Below, piece by piece: positions 1-8,490 of a stretch of DNA of 64,000 nucleotides (position 1 is its first letter; every line of letters starts with the position of its first letter). Position numbers and translations under genes: made by a program. The notes under the pieces were generated by a model, which saw nothing but the letters and a program-made list of their open reading frames with translations, did no database searches and had not been told where the DNA came from. This DNA comes from Xanthomonas hortorum pv. pelargonii (GTDB lineage Bacteria > Pseudomonadota > Gammaproteobacteria > Xanthomonadales > Xanthomonadaceae): the NCBI RefSeq assembly GCF_024499015.1, contig NZ_CP098604.1, positions 930,001 to 994,000 of the forward strand, given 5' to 3'.

Positions 1-1029
1 ATCGAAGACCGGCACGCCGTGACCATGTGCGAGCACTGCGCATGATGCCGACGGGCCGCTCTGGCGAATCACGCCACCGTTCTCGGCACCGACCGGCAGG
101 CCGAGAATGGCGCGCGCGTGCAGCGCGAATTCGCTTAACTCCTGCGACACCAGCGTGACCAGACCTGTGTCGTGCGGGCGCGGCGAGACTTCACTGAACC
201 AGACTTCGTCGCCCTTGACGAACAGCTCCACACCGAACAACCCCCAGCCGCCAAGGTCATCGGTGATCGCCTGCGCGATCTGCTGCGAGCGCTGCAGCGC
301 GGCCGGCGACATCGGCTGCGGCTGCCAGCTCTCGCGGTAGTCGCCATCTTTCTGCCAGTGCCCGATCGGATCGCAGAACGAAGTACCGCCGGCATGCCGC
401 ACGGTCAACAAGGTGATCTCGTAATCGAAGTCGATGAAGCCTTCGACGATGCAGCGGCCGGCACCGGCACGCCCGCCGGTCTGCGCGTAGTCCCACGCGG
501 CATCGATATCCGCTTCGCTGCGCAAAGTGCTCTGGCCCTTGCCCGACGACGACATCACCGGCTTGACCACACATGGCAGGCCAACCGCGGCGATTGCCTC
601 GCGGTACTCGGCCGCGGTGTCGACGAAGCGGTATGGCGAGGTCGGCAGGCCCAGCGTTTCGGCGGCAAGGCGGCGGATGCCTTCGCGATCCATGGTCAGG
701 CGTGCAGCACGCGCGGTCGGGATCACTTTCTGGCCCTGTTCGCGCTCCAGCGCAACCAGCGTTTCGGTATGGATGGCCTCGATCTCCGGCACGATCAACT
801 GCGGCTGCTCTTTGGCGATCAGCGCGCGCAACGCCTGCGGGTCGAGCATGTCCAGCACATGCGAACGGTGCGCGACCTGCATCGCCGGCGCATTGGCGTA
901 ACGGTCAGCAGCGATCACTTCCACCCCGAAGCGCTGCAATTCGATCGCCACTTCCTTGCCCAGTTCGCCCGAACCCAGCAACAGCACGCGGATGGCGGAA
1001 GGCGACAACGGCGTGCCGAAAGTAGTCAT
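1..1029 (-). CDS. purT: Formate-dependent phosphoribosylglycinamide formyltransferase 2 (PurT), 3' end cut by window
   Basis: PurT makes formyl-glycinamide ribonucleotide from GAR, formate and ATP in purine synthesis, in the cytoplasm. 343 codons are visible; family members are about 390-400 residues, so some 50 C-terminal residues lie beyond position 1. The N-terminus reads [20 protein letters not shown], with the GSGELGKE nucleotide-fold loop. The ATP-grasp part shows [15 protein letters not shown] (ATP-binding lysine and Gly/Ser loop) and, further on, [20 protein letters not shown], whose Glu residues bind Mg-ATP. ATG at 1029 is the only start consistent with the family N-terminus. The gene is divergent from the SPFH operon. 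Confidence 0.95.
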   Translation of the reverse strand, partial: MTTFGTPLSPSAIRVLLLGSGELGKEVAIELQRFGVEVIAADRYANAPAMQVAHRSHVLDMLDPQALRALIAKEQPQLIVPEIEAIHTETLVALEREQGQKVIPTARAARLTMDREGIRRLAAETLGLPTSPYRFVDTAAEYREAIAAVGLPCVVKPVMSSSGKGQSTLRSEADIDAAWDYAQTGGRAGAGRCIVEGFIDFDYEITLLTVRHAGGTSFCDPIGHWQKDGDYRESWQPQPMSPAALQRSQQIAQAITDDLGGWGLFGVELFVKGDEVWFSEVSPRPHDTGLVTLVSQELSEFALHARAILGLPVGAENGGVIRQSGPSASCAVLAHGHGVPVFD

Positions 1030-1107
1030 GAGCGCGGTCCAGATCGGAAGAGGGCCGCCATTCTAACGGGCGGCTGGCACGACCGCCGGTCGGAAACCAG
1101 CTTGAAT

Positions 1108-1126
1108 TTGATATCAATCTGATATC
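1108..1126. promoter_or_regulatory. Palindromic candidate operator before the SPFH operon
   Basis: TTGATATCAA (1108-1117) is a perfect 10-bp palindrome, followed at once by a second TGATATC (1120-1126). The pair lies 30 bp before the ATG at 1156 in an AT-richer spacer between purT and the SPFH operon. Two copies of a dyad at this position fit a repressor site. Which regulator binds is unknown, and no regulator gene is adjacent other than the RHH-like protein inside the operon. Confidence 0.4.
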
Positions 1127-1155
1127 TTTCTTTCAAACAACAAGGACGCCCAACC

Positions 1156-2022
1156 ATGAAAGAGAAATCGCTCGGTTCTGTTCCAGGCATTCCGCTGATC
1201 GTTGCCAGGGTCGTCGTGCTGCTGCTGGCGGCCTCTACGCTGGTCGCAGCCGGCATGGGCCTGTTGCCGATTCTGGGCATGCTGCCGGCCATCCTGATCG
1301 CAGCCGGCAACGTGTTCGTGCTGGCCGGCCTGTACACGCTGGAGCCGAATCAGGCCGCAGTGCTGAGCCTGTTCGGCAAGTACGTCGGCACGGTCAAGGA
1401 CCCAGGGCTGCGCTGGAACAACCCCTTCTATGCAAAACGTCGCGTCAGCCAGCGCGTGCGCAACTTCGAAAGCGGCCGGCTCAAGGTCAACGAACTGGAT
1501 GGCAGCCCGATCGAGATTGCCGCCGTGATCGTGTGGCAGGTTTTGGACGCATCCGAAGCGGTCTACAACGTGGACGACTACGAAAGCTTCGTGCATATCC
1601 AGTCCGAAGCGGCGCTGCGTGCGATGGCCACCAGCTACCCCTACGACCAGCACGAAGACGATCAGATCTCGCTGCGCAGTCACCCGGCCGAAATCAGCGA
1701 GCAACTCAAGCGCCATCTGGACGAGCGCCTGACCCAGGCCGGCGTGGATGTGATCGAAGCGCGCATCAGCCACCTCGCCTACGCACCGGAAATCGCCCAG
1801 GCCATGCTGCAGCGGCAGCAGGCCAATGCGGTGATCGCCGCACGCACGCGCATCGTCGCCGGTGCGGTGGGCATGGTCGAAATGGCGCTGTCCGAACTGC
1901 AGAAAAATGGCGTGGTGCAGCTGGACGAAGAGCGCAAGGCGCACATGGTCAGCAACCTGCTCACGGTGTTGTGTTCTGATCGTGGCACCCAACCGGTGGT
2001 CAACGCCGGCTCGCTGTATTGA
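1156..2022 (+). CDS. SPFH/Band 7 membrane protein
   Basis: 288 residues. Two hydrophobic segments lie near the N-terminus (about residues 10-33 and 36-57). A Band 7/SPFH domain follows at about 65-230, with the typical entry [20 protein letters not shown] and the [20 protein letters not shown] stretch. The C-terminal part is helical and rich in Ala, Gln and Glu. SPFH proteins form membrane-associated oligomers linked to membrane organisation or stress, and the exact role here is not evident. It is the first gene of a tight four-gene set: the next start is 9 nt downstream, preceded by GAGGTGATG. The first ATG after the palindromic spacer is taken as start. Confidence 0.85.
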   Translation: MKEKSLGSVPGIPLIVARVVVLLLAASTLVAAGMGLLPILGMLPAILIAAGNVFVLAGLYTLEPNQAAVLSLFGKYVGTVKDPGLRWNNPFYAKRRVSQRVRNFESGRLKVNELDGSPIEIAAVIVWQVLDASEAVYNVDDYESFVHIQSEAALRAMATSYPYDQHEDDQISLRSHPAEISEQLKRHLDERLTQAGVDVIEARISHLAYAPEIAQAMLQRQQANAVIAARTRIVAGAVGMVEMALSELQKNGVVQLDEERKAHMVSNLLTVLCSDRGTQPVVNAGSLY

Positions 2023-2031
2023 GGTGATGCG

Positions 2032-2316
2032 ATGAATGTCATGGTGCCGTTGGTGGTCGCGCTCTCCGGCTTGCCCGCGCTGGCAATCGCCGCCTCCATC
2101 GGGGCGGACGAGGACGACCGCGCGCGTGGCCTGGGCCTGCGCTGGGCGCTGATCGGCCTGGTGATCCTGATCGGTGCCGCGTGTCTGTACTGGGCCGGCG
2201 ACAACCGCGCCGGTATCTACGCGGTGGTGATCGGCATGCTCGTCGGCGTGAACGTGTTGATCGTCTCGATGGTGATGCACCTGCGCCGCCACAGCGGCCG
2301 CGGGGAGCGCGAGTGA
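2032..2316 (+). CDS. Small three-helix membrane protein in the SPFH operon
   Basis: 94 residues with three predicted membrane spans (about 5-24, 38-58 and 63-84) and a basic C-terminal tail ([11 protein letters not shown]). A good ribosome site (GAGGTGATG) lies just before the ATG. No family is recognised with certainty. It sits between the SPFH gene and a small RHH-like gene, and its stop overlaps the next GTG start by 4 nt (GTGA), which suggests translational coupling. A partner of the SPFH protein in the membrane is an inference from position only. Confidence 0.7.
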   Translation: MNVMVPLVVALSGLPALAIAASIGADEDDRARGLGLRWALIGLVILIGAACLYWAGDNRAGIYAVVIGMLVGVNVLIVSMVMHLRRHSGRGERE

Positions 2317-2492
2317 ACGAAAAGAAGGCCTATCCGCTGCGCATCAACGCCGACGTCCTGGCCGCCGTGCAGCGCTGGTCAGACGACGAACTGCGCAGCC
2401 TCAACGCACAGATCGAATACGTGTTGCGCGATGCGCTGCGCAAGGCCGGCCGGCTGCCGAAGCCGCGCGACGACAAGGAACCGCAAGCATGA
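2313..2492 (+). CDS. Small Arc/RHH-like DNA-binding protein (59 aa)
   Basis: A 59-residue protein starting at GTG 2313, overlapping the upstream stop by 4 nt. The segment YPLRINADVLAAVQRW followed by LNAQIEYVLRDALRKAGR resembles the ribbon-helix-helix fold of Arc-type repressors: a short beta strand (PLRIN), then two helices. The tail is charged (KPRDDKEPQA). It could autoregulate the operon through the TGATATC palindromes upstream, but that is inference. Its stop overlaps the next ATG by 4 nt (ATGA). Confidence 0.7.
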   Translation: MNEKKAYPLRINADVLAAVQRWSDDELRSLNAQIEYVLRDALRKAGRLPKPRDDKEPQA

Positions 2493-2668
2493 GCAAACGC
2501 TGGAACTATCTGACCATCGAGTTGAAGCCGTCGTTTATCGGCACGATCAAGAGCGAGGACATCCAGGCCGAACTGGTCAAGCAGGGCAACCTCGGCTGGG
2601 AGCTGGTCAACATCCTCATGCATATGCCGCTTGGCACAGCGCTGCTGGTGTTCAAGAAGGAACTCTGA
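2489..2668 (+). CDS. DUF4177-like small protein (59 aa)
   Basis: The ATG at 2489 overlaps the upstream stop, giving 59 residues. The pattern WNYLTIELK, then a middle QAELVKQGNLGWELVNI and an ending LLVFKKEL fits DUF4177 proteins, which are small alpha/beta proteins of unknown function. It is the last gene of the four-gene SPFH set, with 4-nt overlaps at both preceding junctions. No function can be inferred beyond co-expression with the SPFH protein. Confidence 0.7.
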   Translation: MSKRWNYLTIELKPSFIGTIKSEDIQAELVKQGNLGWELVNILMHMPLGTALLVFKKEL

Positions 2669-2795
2669 CATCGGCGCGCCAGCGCGCCTCGGCAGCTGGC
2701 GCGCAGTGGCCGCTCGTGCGCTGCGTTGATGACGGACGTGGCGGCGGTGGTCGCCGAGCTCTCGCAGCCACGGCTACCCGCCGCTGTACCAGGAT

Positions 2796-3641
2796 TTGCC
2801 TTCGCTGGCCGCGCTGGCCACTTCGGCCTACCCTGTGCCGATGCCGATACGTCCCTTGCCGACCCTGCTGCTCAATACCCGCTCGATCGAACTGGTGCCA
2901 GCCGCCCTTCTGCAGGCGCGCAGCAATGCCGACGCGCGTGTGCTGGCGCAGGCCGACTGGCTGCTGAGGCGCAAGCGCGATGGGCGCTATCTGGCTGCGC
3001 AACTGGCGCAGGGGCTGATGCCGCTGGTGCCGCGGCTGGCACGCGAGCCCGGCCTGGATGAGGCGCTGGATCGGTTGGATGCCGACACGCCTCGCCTGCC
3101 GCCACGCGCCACCACGCTCCCGATCGACGGCCTGCAACGCCGTCTGACGCAGCTGGGCATCGCTCACGACGATTACGTCAGCCAGACCGGCCTGATGCTG
3201 ATCGCCGAACCGTCCGTGCTGCAGCATGCCGGCCGCGACCGCTTCGGTCGGCCGCTCTGGCTCAGCCACGGCGCGGCCCGCGCCTGGCACCGCATGCGCA
3301 TCGATGCGGCACGCACGGGCATCCTGCTCGATGCGATCTCCGGCTATCGCAGTCACGACTATCAACTGGGCATTTTCGAACGCAAGTTCGCGCGCGGCCT
3401 CACGCTTGCCCAGATTCTGGCCGTCAACGCAGCGCCAGGCTTCAGCGAACACCACAGCGGCGATGCACTGGATATCGGCACGCCAGGCGAGCCGCCGGCC
3501 GAAGACGCCTTCGAAGCGACGCCAGCATTCGCGTGGCTGCGTACGCATGCCGCGCAGTTCGGCTTTCGCCTGAGTTATCCGCGCGACAACCCGCATGGCA
3601 TCGTCTACGAGCCGTGGCATTGGCGTTGGTCAGCGACGTAA
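2796..3641 (+). CDS. VanY-family D-alanyl-D-alanine carboxypeptidase, start uncertain
   Basis: The C-terminal half carries the zinc peptidase motifs of the VanY/DD-carboxypeptidase family: SGYRSHDYQ, SEHHSGDALDIG (SxHxxGxAxD) and EPWHWRW (catalytic Glu and zinc His). The family trims D-Ala from peptidoglycan stems. The open frame runs upstream to 2733 with plausible coding sequence (HGYPPLYQDLP), but the only start codon in it is TTG 2796, which has no well-spaced ribosome site. An ATG at 2729 lies one base out of frame and reads MTDVAAVVAELSQ, so a single-base insertion near 2765-2770 could have split off the N-terminus. No signal peptide is seen, which would be odd for an envelope enzyme and also suggests an incomplete N-terminus. 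Confidence 0.7.
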   Translation: MPSLAALATSAYPVPMPIRPLPTLLLNTRSIELVPAALLQARSNADARVLAQADWLLRRKRDGRYLAAQLAQGLMPLVPRLAREPGLDEALDRLDADTPRLPPRATTLPIDGLQRRLTQLGIAHDDYVSQTGLMLIAEPSVLQHAGRDRFGRPLWLSHGAARAWHRMRIDAARTGILLDAISGYRSHDYQLGIFERKFARGLTLAQILAVNAAPGFSEHHSGDALDIGTPGEPPAEDAFEATPAFAWLRTHAAQFGFRLSYPRDNPHGIVYEPWHWRWSAT

Positions 3642-3716
3642 GCCGGCCGCGCGTCATGGCTCACGCGACGCAGCGCGACACGACCGCCCAGCTTGTCTGC
3701 TACCCTTGCGCGCGAG

Positions 3717-4391
3717 CTACTCCTGCGAGCGCGGCGTCGGCACCTTGGCCGCCACGCTGAAGTCGGCGATCTTCCACAGATAGAACGCGGCGTAGCTGCG
3801 ATACGGGCCCCAGCGTTCGCCGCGTGCGGCCAGTTCCTTCGGCGTCGGCATCTGCTCCTGCTTGTCCACGCGTTGGGCACCTTTGCGCACGCCAAGGTCG
3901 TCGATCGGCAGCAGATCCGGGCGACCCAGGCGAAACATCAGCATCATTTCCACCGTCCAGCGGCCGATGCCACGCACCGGTATCAGCGCCTGGACAATCA
4001 CTTCGTCGTCCATGAAAGCGAGCTTGCGTAACGAGGGAATCTCGCCTTCCAGTTCGCGCCGCGCCAGATCGCGCAATGCCAGCGCCTTGTTGCCGGACAC
4101 GCCGCAGGCGCGCAATGCCGCATCGTCGATACGAGCGAGCGTATCCGCATGCAACCGCTGCGCACCGATCGCCACTTCCACCCGCGCCACGATCGTGGAG
4201 GCCGCCTTGCCGCTGAGTTGCTGGAACAGGATCGCGCGCGCCAATGCATCCACCGGATCGAACGGCTTGCGCCAACCCGGTTGTGGCGCGATCGGGCCGA
4301 TGCGCTTCATCCACGCACCCAGCGCGCGGTCGCGCCGGGTCAAGTGCGCGAACGCAGCTTCCACATCGAATCCGCGGGCATGGCGCGGCAT
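3717..4391 (-). CDS. alkA: DNA-3-methyladenine glycosylase II, HhH-GPD family
   Basis: 224 residues. AlkA-type enzymes cut N-glycosidic bonds of alkylated purines in base excision repair. The helix-hairpin-helix is visible as LIPVRGIGRWTVEMMLMF, followed by the GPD segment LLPIDDLGV with the catalytic Asp, and earlier the ILFQQLSGKAA helix typical of the superfamily. The ATG at 4391 was chosen because it lies 2 nt after the stop of the upstream DUF423 gene, as in a coupled pair; a longer frame upstream would overlap that gene entirely. It lacks the extra N-terminal domain of E. coli AlkA, as many short bacterial homologues do. Confidence 0.88.
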   Translation of the reverse strand: MPRHARGFDVEAAFAHLTRRDRALGAWMKRIGPIAPQPGWRKPFDPVDALARAILFQQLSGKAASTIVARVEVAIGAQRLHADTLARIDDAALRACGVSGNKALALRDLARRELEGEIPSLRKLAFMDDEVIVQALIPVRGIGRWTVEMMLMFRLGRPDLLPIDDLGVRKGAQRVDKQEQMPTPKELAARGERWGPYRSYAAFYLWKIADFSVAAKVPTPRSQE

Positions 4392-4393
4392 GC

Positions 4394-4765
4394 TCAGCGC
4401 CTCAACGCGCCGACCGCCAGCACTACCCAGCCCAGCATCAGGCTGACCCCGCCAACCGGCGCCAGGCTGGTGGGCCACCGCAGCAGCGCGCCGCCGACCA
4501 GGCTACCGGCAAACAGCAGCGTGCCGATCAACAGCAGATACAGACCGGTCCGACCCAGCGCGCGCGTTTCGGTGGTGCCGAGCACGGCCAAGACCGCGCC
4601 ATGCCCGAATGCGTACAGCGACGCCAGTTGCAGCCGCGATTGCAGCACTGCATCGGCCACGCCATGCGAGGCATAGGCCGACAATCCCACCGCGATAGCG
4701 GCCAGCAACGCGCCGCAGAACGCCAGCAGCGAGGGATGTTTCTTACGACGTTCGAGCAGGGACAT
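4394..4765 (-). CDS. DUF423 inner-membrane protein (YgdD-like)
   Basis: 123 residues with four hydrophobic segments. The N-terminal LLAFCGALLAAIAVGLSAYASHG stretch matches the start of DUF423 proteins, as does the ending PVGGVSLMLGWVVLA. Function is unknown; these are small integral membrane proteins. ATG 4765 is preferred over ATG 4780 because GGAG lies at good spacing before it. The upstream side holds a strong terminator of the preceding gene, so the promoter must lie in the short stretch 4766-4796. It is likely co-transcribed with alkA (2-nt gap). Confidence 0.85.
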   Translation of the reverse strand: MSLLERRKKHPSLLAFCGALLAAIAVGLSAYASHGVADAVLQSRLQLASLYAFGHGAVLAVLGTTETRALGRTGLYLLLIGTLLFAGSLVGGALLRWPTSLAPVGGVSLMLGWVVLAVGALRR

Positions 4766-4796
4766 GAGGGCAGGCTCCATTGCAGCGCCGTGGCGC

Positions 4797-4831
4797 AAAA
4801 AAAAACGCGCCGCAAGGCTGCGGCGCGTTTT
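4797..4831 (-). terminator. Rho-independent terminator of the SRPBCC gene
   Basis: A 12-bp perfect stem, AAAACGCGCCGC (4802-4813) with GCGGCGCGTTTT (4820-4831), and a 6-nt loop. On the minus strand it is followed by a run of nine T (4805 down to 4797). It lies 31 bp after the stop of the gene at 4862-6031, read leftward. Confidence 0.92.
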
Positions 4832-4861
4832 CGTCTGGATCAACTCATCGTGGTGAAACGA

Positions 4862-6031
4862 TTACTTGATGGCCCAGTAAACATCGTAGACACCTTCCGG
4901 CGTAAACGACTTGTCCACGCCTGCCTTCCACGACTCGTACGGACGCTCGGTCACGTCGTTGCCGTTGGTGGCAGACCAGGCACGCAGCGAGCTACGCACT
5001 GCATCCAGACCGGCCATGTGGCCTGCGTAGGTTGCATAGGCGGAGCGATGCGCCTTGGTGCGCTCGTACTTCACCGGTGCTTCGGTCGGAATATTGACCT
5101 TCAGCTCTTCGCCAGTGGCGGCAACCGGCGTTGCATCGACCGGAGCAGCGGCAGCGGCGTCGTCCTTCTTGGCAGCGTCCTTGGCCGCATCCGGCTTGGG
5201 AGCCGCACCGGCACGCTTGCGCACCGGCTGCACGACGTCGAAGGCGTACTTGTCGGACGCGAAGTCGGTGGTGACGATGCGCACCGGACCCGCAGCCTCA
5301 AGGCCGTTGGAGTCCATCACACGCTTGATCCACTCCTGATTGTCCTTGATCGACTTCTTGATCGTCTCGTTGTCACGATCGATGTTGCCTGCGGTGACAA
5401 CCAACAGGTCCTCGGCCGGCACATCGACGATCTTGAGATCGCTCAACACCGGCTTGCCATCCAGCTCGGCGCGGTAGTCGAAATTGGGAACGGTGGCCAG
5501 TGCGGTCGCCAGACGCGACAGACCCAGTTTCAGGTCGTCACCCACGTGGCGGCTGACATACAAGCCGGCATAACGACCGAACAGGTTCCAGCCGTACTTG
5601 ACGCTGTAGTCCTGCGTGATCTTGACGTTCTTGTTGTTCTTGCCGGTCGGCACCAGGGTGAAATTGGTGACCTTGTCATAGCCCTTGGTGGGATCGTCGA
5701 TCGAAATCTCAACACGCTCGTTCTTGACGCTGTTGGTGATCTCCCAGCTGCCCTTGCCGATGTAACCTTCGGTGGAGCTGTACTCGATACGTGCGCCCTT
5801 GCCCTCTTCAGGGCCGGCCAGCTTCAGCTGGAGCTTGGGGTCACGCAGCACGAGCGGGTTCCAATCCTTGAAACGACGGAAGCTGTTCACGGTGTCGTAA
5901 ACAATCGTCATTCTGCGGTTGGTCTCAACACTCTCGGACATCTGCCGCTCCGAGGGCAACACCAGGCCCACTACGACAAACAGGCCAGCCACGATCCCCA
6001 AGGCGATCAGGAACTCGATAATACGGGTCAT
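4862..6031 (-). CDS. Membrane-anchored SRPBCC (polyketide cyclase-like) protein
   Basis: 389 residues. One N-terminal membrane segment (IIEFLIALGIVAGLFVVVGL, about 4-23) anchors a soluble part. Residues about 35-185 look like an SRPBCC/START-type fold, with DTVNSFRRFKDWNPLVLRDP and later YGWNLFGRYAGLYVSRHVGDDLK. A second region (about 190-270) resembles GyrI-like effector-binding folds. A low-complexity Ala/Asp/Lys linker follows (about 283-310) and a charged C-terminal segment ends in YDVYWAIK. Ligand and role are unknown. The start has a GGAGA ribosome site, and a strong terminator follows the stop, so it is probably monocistronic. Confidence 0.75.
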   Translation of the reverse strand: MTRIIEFLIALGIVAGLFVVVGLVLPSERQMSESVETNRRMTIVYDTVNSFRRFKDWNPLVLRDPKLQLKLAGPEEGKGARIEYSSTEGYIGKGSWEITNSVKNERVEISIDDPTKGYDKVTNFTLVPTGKNNKNVKITQDYSVKYGWNLFGRYAGLYVSRHVGDDLKLGLSRLATALATVPNFDYRAELDGKPVLSDLKIVDVPAEDLLVVTAGNIDRDNETIKKSIKDNQEWIKRVMDSNGLEAAGPVRIVTTDFASDKYAFDVVQPVRKRAGAAPKPDAAKDAAKKDDAAAAAPVDATPVAATGEELKVNIPTEAPVKYERTKAHRSAYATYAGHMAGLDAVRSSLRAWSATNGNDVTERPYESWKAGVDKSFTPEGVYDVYWAIK

Positions 6032-6432
6032 TCAGGAGGTCTCCGGGGCCGATCCCACGGCCGGGTTGAGTGAAGCGAAGCCGCCATCCTAGCAGGCTTC
6101 GAGAAAGATGTTCAGTTGTGCGACGGGTAGCGCGGTCTTGCGGTGTCATCTGCCGCAAGACACGCCGTTGCACAACGACGCAATCCTAATCCAGGCAGGG
6201 GTTTGGACGGATTGCGCGCCGCTATGATGCACATCGCGCGATGCCTGTGTGTGATGCAGCGATGGCATGGCGCATTCGCCCTGCTCGTCAGCCTGTTGCC
6301 ATGCAGATGCACAGCAACGCGCCACGGTGAATCGCACCGGAGTGAATCAGGCACGCCCGCAGGGTGAAACGCGCCGCCGCGCGCCCAATCCCCTCAGCGC
6401 CGATGGGGATTGGGCGCCACCGCGCGATGCCG
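6032..6432. other. Intergenic region with a long imperfect inverted repeat
   Basis: No credible gene was found in these 401 bp. The promoter of the minus-strand SRPBCC gene must lie in the left part. At 6115-6176 there is a nested inverted repeat: GTTGTGCGACGG (6115-6126) pairs with CCGTTGCACAAC (6165-6176) with one wobble, and inside it TCTTGCGG (6136-6143) pairs with CCGCAAGA (6153-6160). It has no T-run and so is not a classical terminator. The rest (6180-6432) holds nothing I can name. Confidence 0.5.
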
Positions 6433-7074
6433 TCAGACCAACTGCAGCTCGAAGGCCTTCAATACCGCGCGGGTGCGATCGCGCACGCCGAGCTTGGACA
6501 GAATGTTGGACACATGATTCTTGATGGTGCCCTCGGCCACGCCCAGCGAATTGGCGATCTCCTTGTTGGAGAAGCCGCTGGCCATCAGCCGCAGGATCTC
6601 GGTCTCGCGGTCGGTCAGCGGGTCGGGCCGGTCCAGGCTGACGAACTCGTTGCGCATGTGTTCCAGGCCCGACAGCAGGCGTTGGGTCACCGCCGGCTGC
6701 ACCAGCGAGCCGCCGCCGGCCACGGTGCGGATCGCACCGACCAGTTGTTCCAGCGAGACGTCCTTGAGCAGATAGCCCTTGGCGCCGGCCTTGAGTCCGG
6801 CCAGCACCAGTTGGTCATCGTCGAAGGTGGTCAGGATGATCGTCGGCGGCAGCGTGCCGTTGCGCGAGAGCATCTGTAGCGCCTCCAGCCCGGACATCAC
6901 CGGCATGCGCATGTCCATCAGCACCACATCGGGCTGAATCTGCGGAATCTGCTCGACCGCCTGCTTGCCATCGGAGGCCTCGGCGACCACTTCGATGCCG
7001 TTGTCCAGCGCCAGCAGCGAGCGGATGCCCTGGCGTACCAGGGTTTGGTCGTCGACCAGGCACACACGGATCAT
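6433..7074 (-). CDS. NarL/LuxR-family response regulator (DesR-like)
   Basis: 213 residues. The receiver domain (1-120) has the acidic pocket VDD (D8, D9), phospho-acceptor D54 in DVVLMDMRMP, and the conserved Lys in GAKGYLLKD. The C-terminal LuxR-type helix-turn-helix (about 148-210) reads LTDRETEILRLMASGFSNKE, then IANSLGVAEGTIKNHVSNIL. It is directly downstream of its histidine kinase: the kinase stop (7075-7077) abuts the regulator ATG at 7074 with no spacer, so the two are one transcript. The target genes are not shown by the sequence. Confidence 0.93.
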   Translation of the reverse strand: MIRVCLVDDQTLVRQGIRSLLALDNGIEVVAEASDGKQAVEQIPQIQPDVVLMDMRMPVMSGLEALQMLSRNGTLPPTIILTTFDDDQLVLAGLKAGAKGYLLKDVSLEQLVGAIRTVAGGGSLVQPAVTQRLLSGLEHMRNEFVSLDRPDPLTDRETEILRLMASGFSNKEIANSLGVAEGTIKNHVSNILSKLGVRDRTRAVLKAFELQLV

Positions 7075-8271
7075 CTAGAACACTCCTTGAGTCACGGCCG
7101 CAGGCATCAGTGCCGGCGCGCCTGGAACGGAGATGCGCAGGCCGAAGCCGTCACCCCGCCGGGTTTGAATCTCGAGCTGGCCACCATACTGGTTCAGGCG
7201 TTCGCGCATGCCGCGCAACCCGTTGCCGGGCGCCACGGTGTCGGCACCGTGGCCGTCGTCGCGGGCGTCGATCAGCACGCTGTCGGCATCGCGGCGCACC
7301 TGGATCCACAGGTTGCGCGCACCGGCATGGCGCACCGCATTGGTGATGATTTCCTGGGTACAGCGCAGCAGCACGTGGGCGCGCTCGGGGTCGTCCAGGG
7401 TCAGCGGCTGGGCGATGTCCAGATGGATGTCCAGCGACGGCACCTGGGTCACCAGCGGGCGCAAGGCCGCTTCCAGATCGATGGCGCCGCTATCGCGCAG
7501 GTGGCTGACCGCCTCGCGCACATCGGTGAGCAGCAGCTTGGCCAGCGTATGCGCCTGGCGCACGTGCTCCTGGGCCTGGCCCTCGGTGATGTGGCCGGCC
7601 ACTTCCAGATTCAGGCTCAGCGCGGTGAGGTGGTGGCCGAGCAGGTCGTGCAGCTCGCGCGAGATGCGGGTGCGCTCGTTGATGCGGGCGCTTTCGGCCA
7701 GCAGCGCGCGGGTGGCACGCAATTCGGCATTGAGCCGGCGCTGTTCTTCGCGCGCATCGGTCTGCTGGCGCGCGACCAGGCTGGTCACGAAGATGAACAT
7801 CGAAAAGCCGCCGTACAACAGCGACTGCATCAATGCGGCGAACAGGGTGAAGTCCGGGCGCAGGTAGTAGAACACCGGCAGTACCGCCAGCTGACTGAGC
7901 ACCAGCCAGGCCACGCCGATGCGCAGCGGCAGCAGCCAGGGGATCACCCCGGCCGCCACCATCATCAGAATGCTGCCCAGCCCGGTTCCGCTCAGATAGC
8001 TGACCGCCAGCGCGAAGATGGTGAGCAGCAGCAGAATCAGCCGGTCGTACCAGTGCGCGTGGCCGCCGCTGTTCAACCCGCGCGTCAGCCAGAAGTAGCT
8101 GGCGCCGAAGCCGACGAAGAACCCCGACATCAGCAGGGCTTCGGCCACGCTGCGGTGGTCGCCCTCTTCGGCAACCGGCCAGTAGGTGTACACCAACGGC
8201 ATGGCGATCATCGCCCAGGTGAACAGGCCGGCGAAGCGCAGGACGCGCGTATGACTGAGGTATCCCAACAT
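7075..8271 (-). CDS. Sensor histidine kinase, HisKA_3 (DesK-like)
   Basis: 398 residues. Five to six membrane spans occupy about residues 12-165 with no sizeable periplasmic loop, so sensing probably occurs in or near the membrane, as in DesK thermosensors. A coiled segment (about 168-200) leads to the HisKA_3 dimerisation helix ISRELHDLLGHHL, with phospho-acceptor H208. The ATPase shows an N-box around TQEIITNAVRHAG and glycine motifs DDGHGAD and NGLRGMRERL. It pairs with the adjacent NarL-type regulator. Membrane lipid state as the signal is an inference from family architecture. Confidence 0.92.
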   Translation of the reverse strand: MLGYLSHTRVLRFAGLFTWAMIAMPLVYTYWPVAEEGDHRSVAEALLMSGFFVGFGASYFWLTRGLNSGGHAHWYDRLILLLLTIFALAVSYLSGTGLGSILMMVAAGVIPWLLPLRIGVAWLVLSQLAVLPVFYYLRPDFTLFAALMQSLLYGGFSMFIFVTSLVARQQTDAREEQRRLNAELRATRALLAESARINERTRISRELHDLLGHHLTALSLNLEVAGHITEGQAQEHVRQAHTLAKLLLTDVREAVSHLRDSGAIDLEAALRPLVTQVPSLDIHLDIAQPLTLDDPERAHVLLRCTQEIITNAVRHAGARNLWIQVRRDADSVLIDARDDGHGADTVAPGNGLRGMRERLNQYGGQLEIQTRRGDGFGLRISVPGAPALMPAAVTQGVF

Positions 8272-8490
8272 GTAAGCATCTTAGGCGTAACGCTCGGCCC
8301 TGCCCTCTTGCCGGAAGTCATGCATCGGCGCTTTGGCAACACGTGGCAGTACGACATCGGCGCGCCGCTGCCGCCTCCTCGTCCGCATGCCCAGCGGAGC
8401 GCGCATGCCGGGTCGCCGCTTCAGGCCACGCATGTAATAATCCGACGCAGATCCGATTTCGGGTCGAGAGCGTTACCCCACGGAGTCCCA

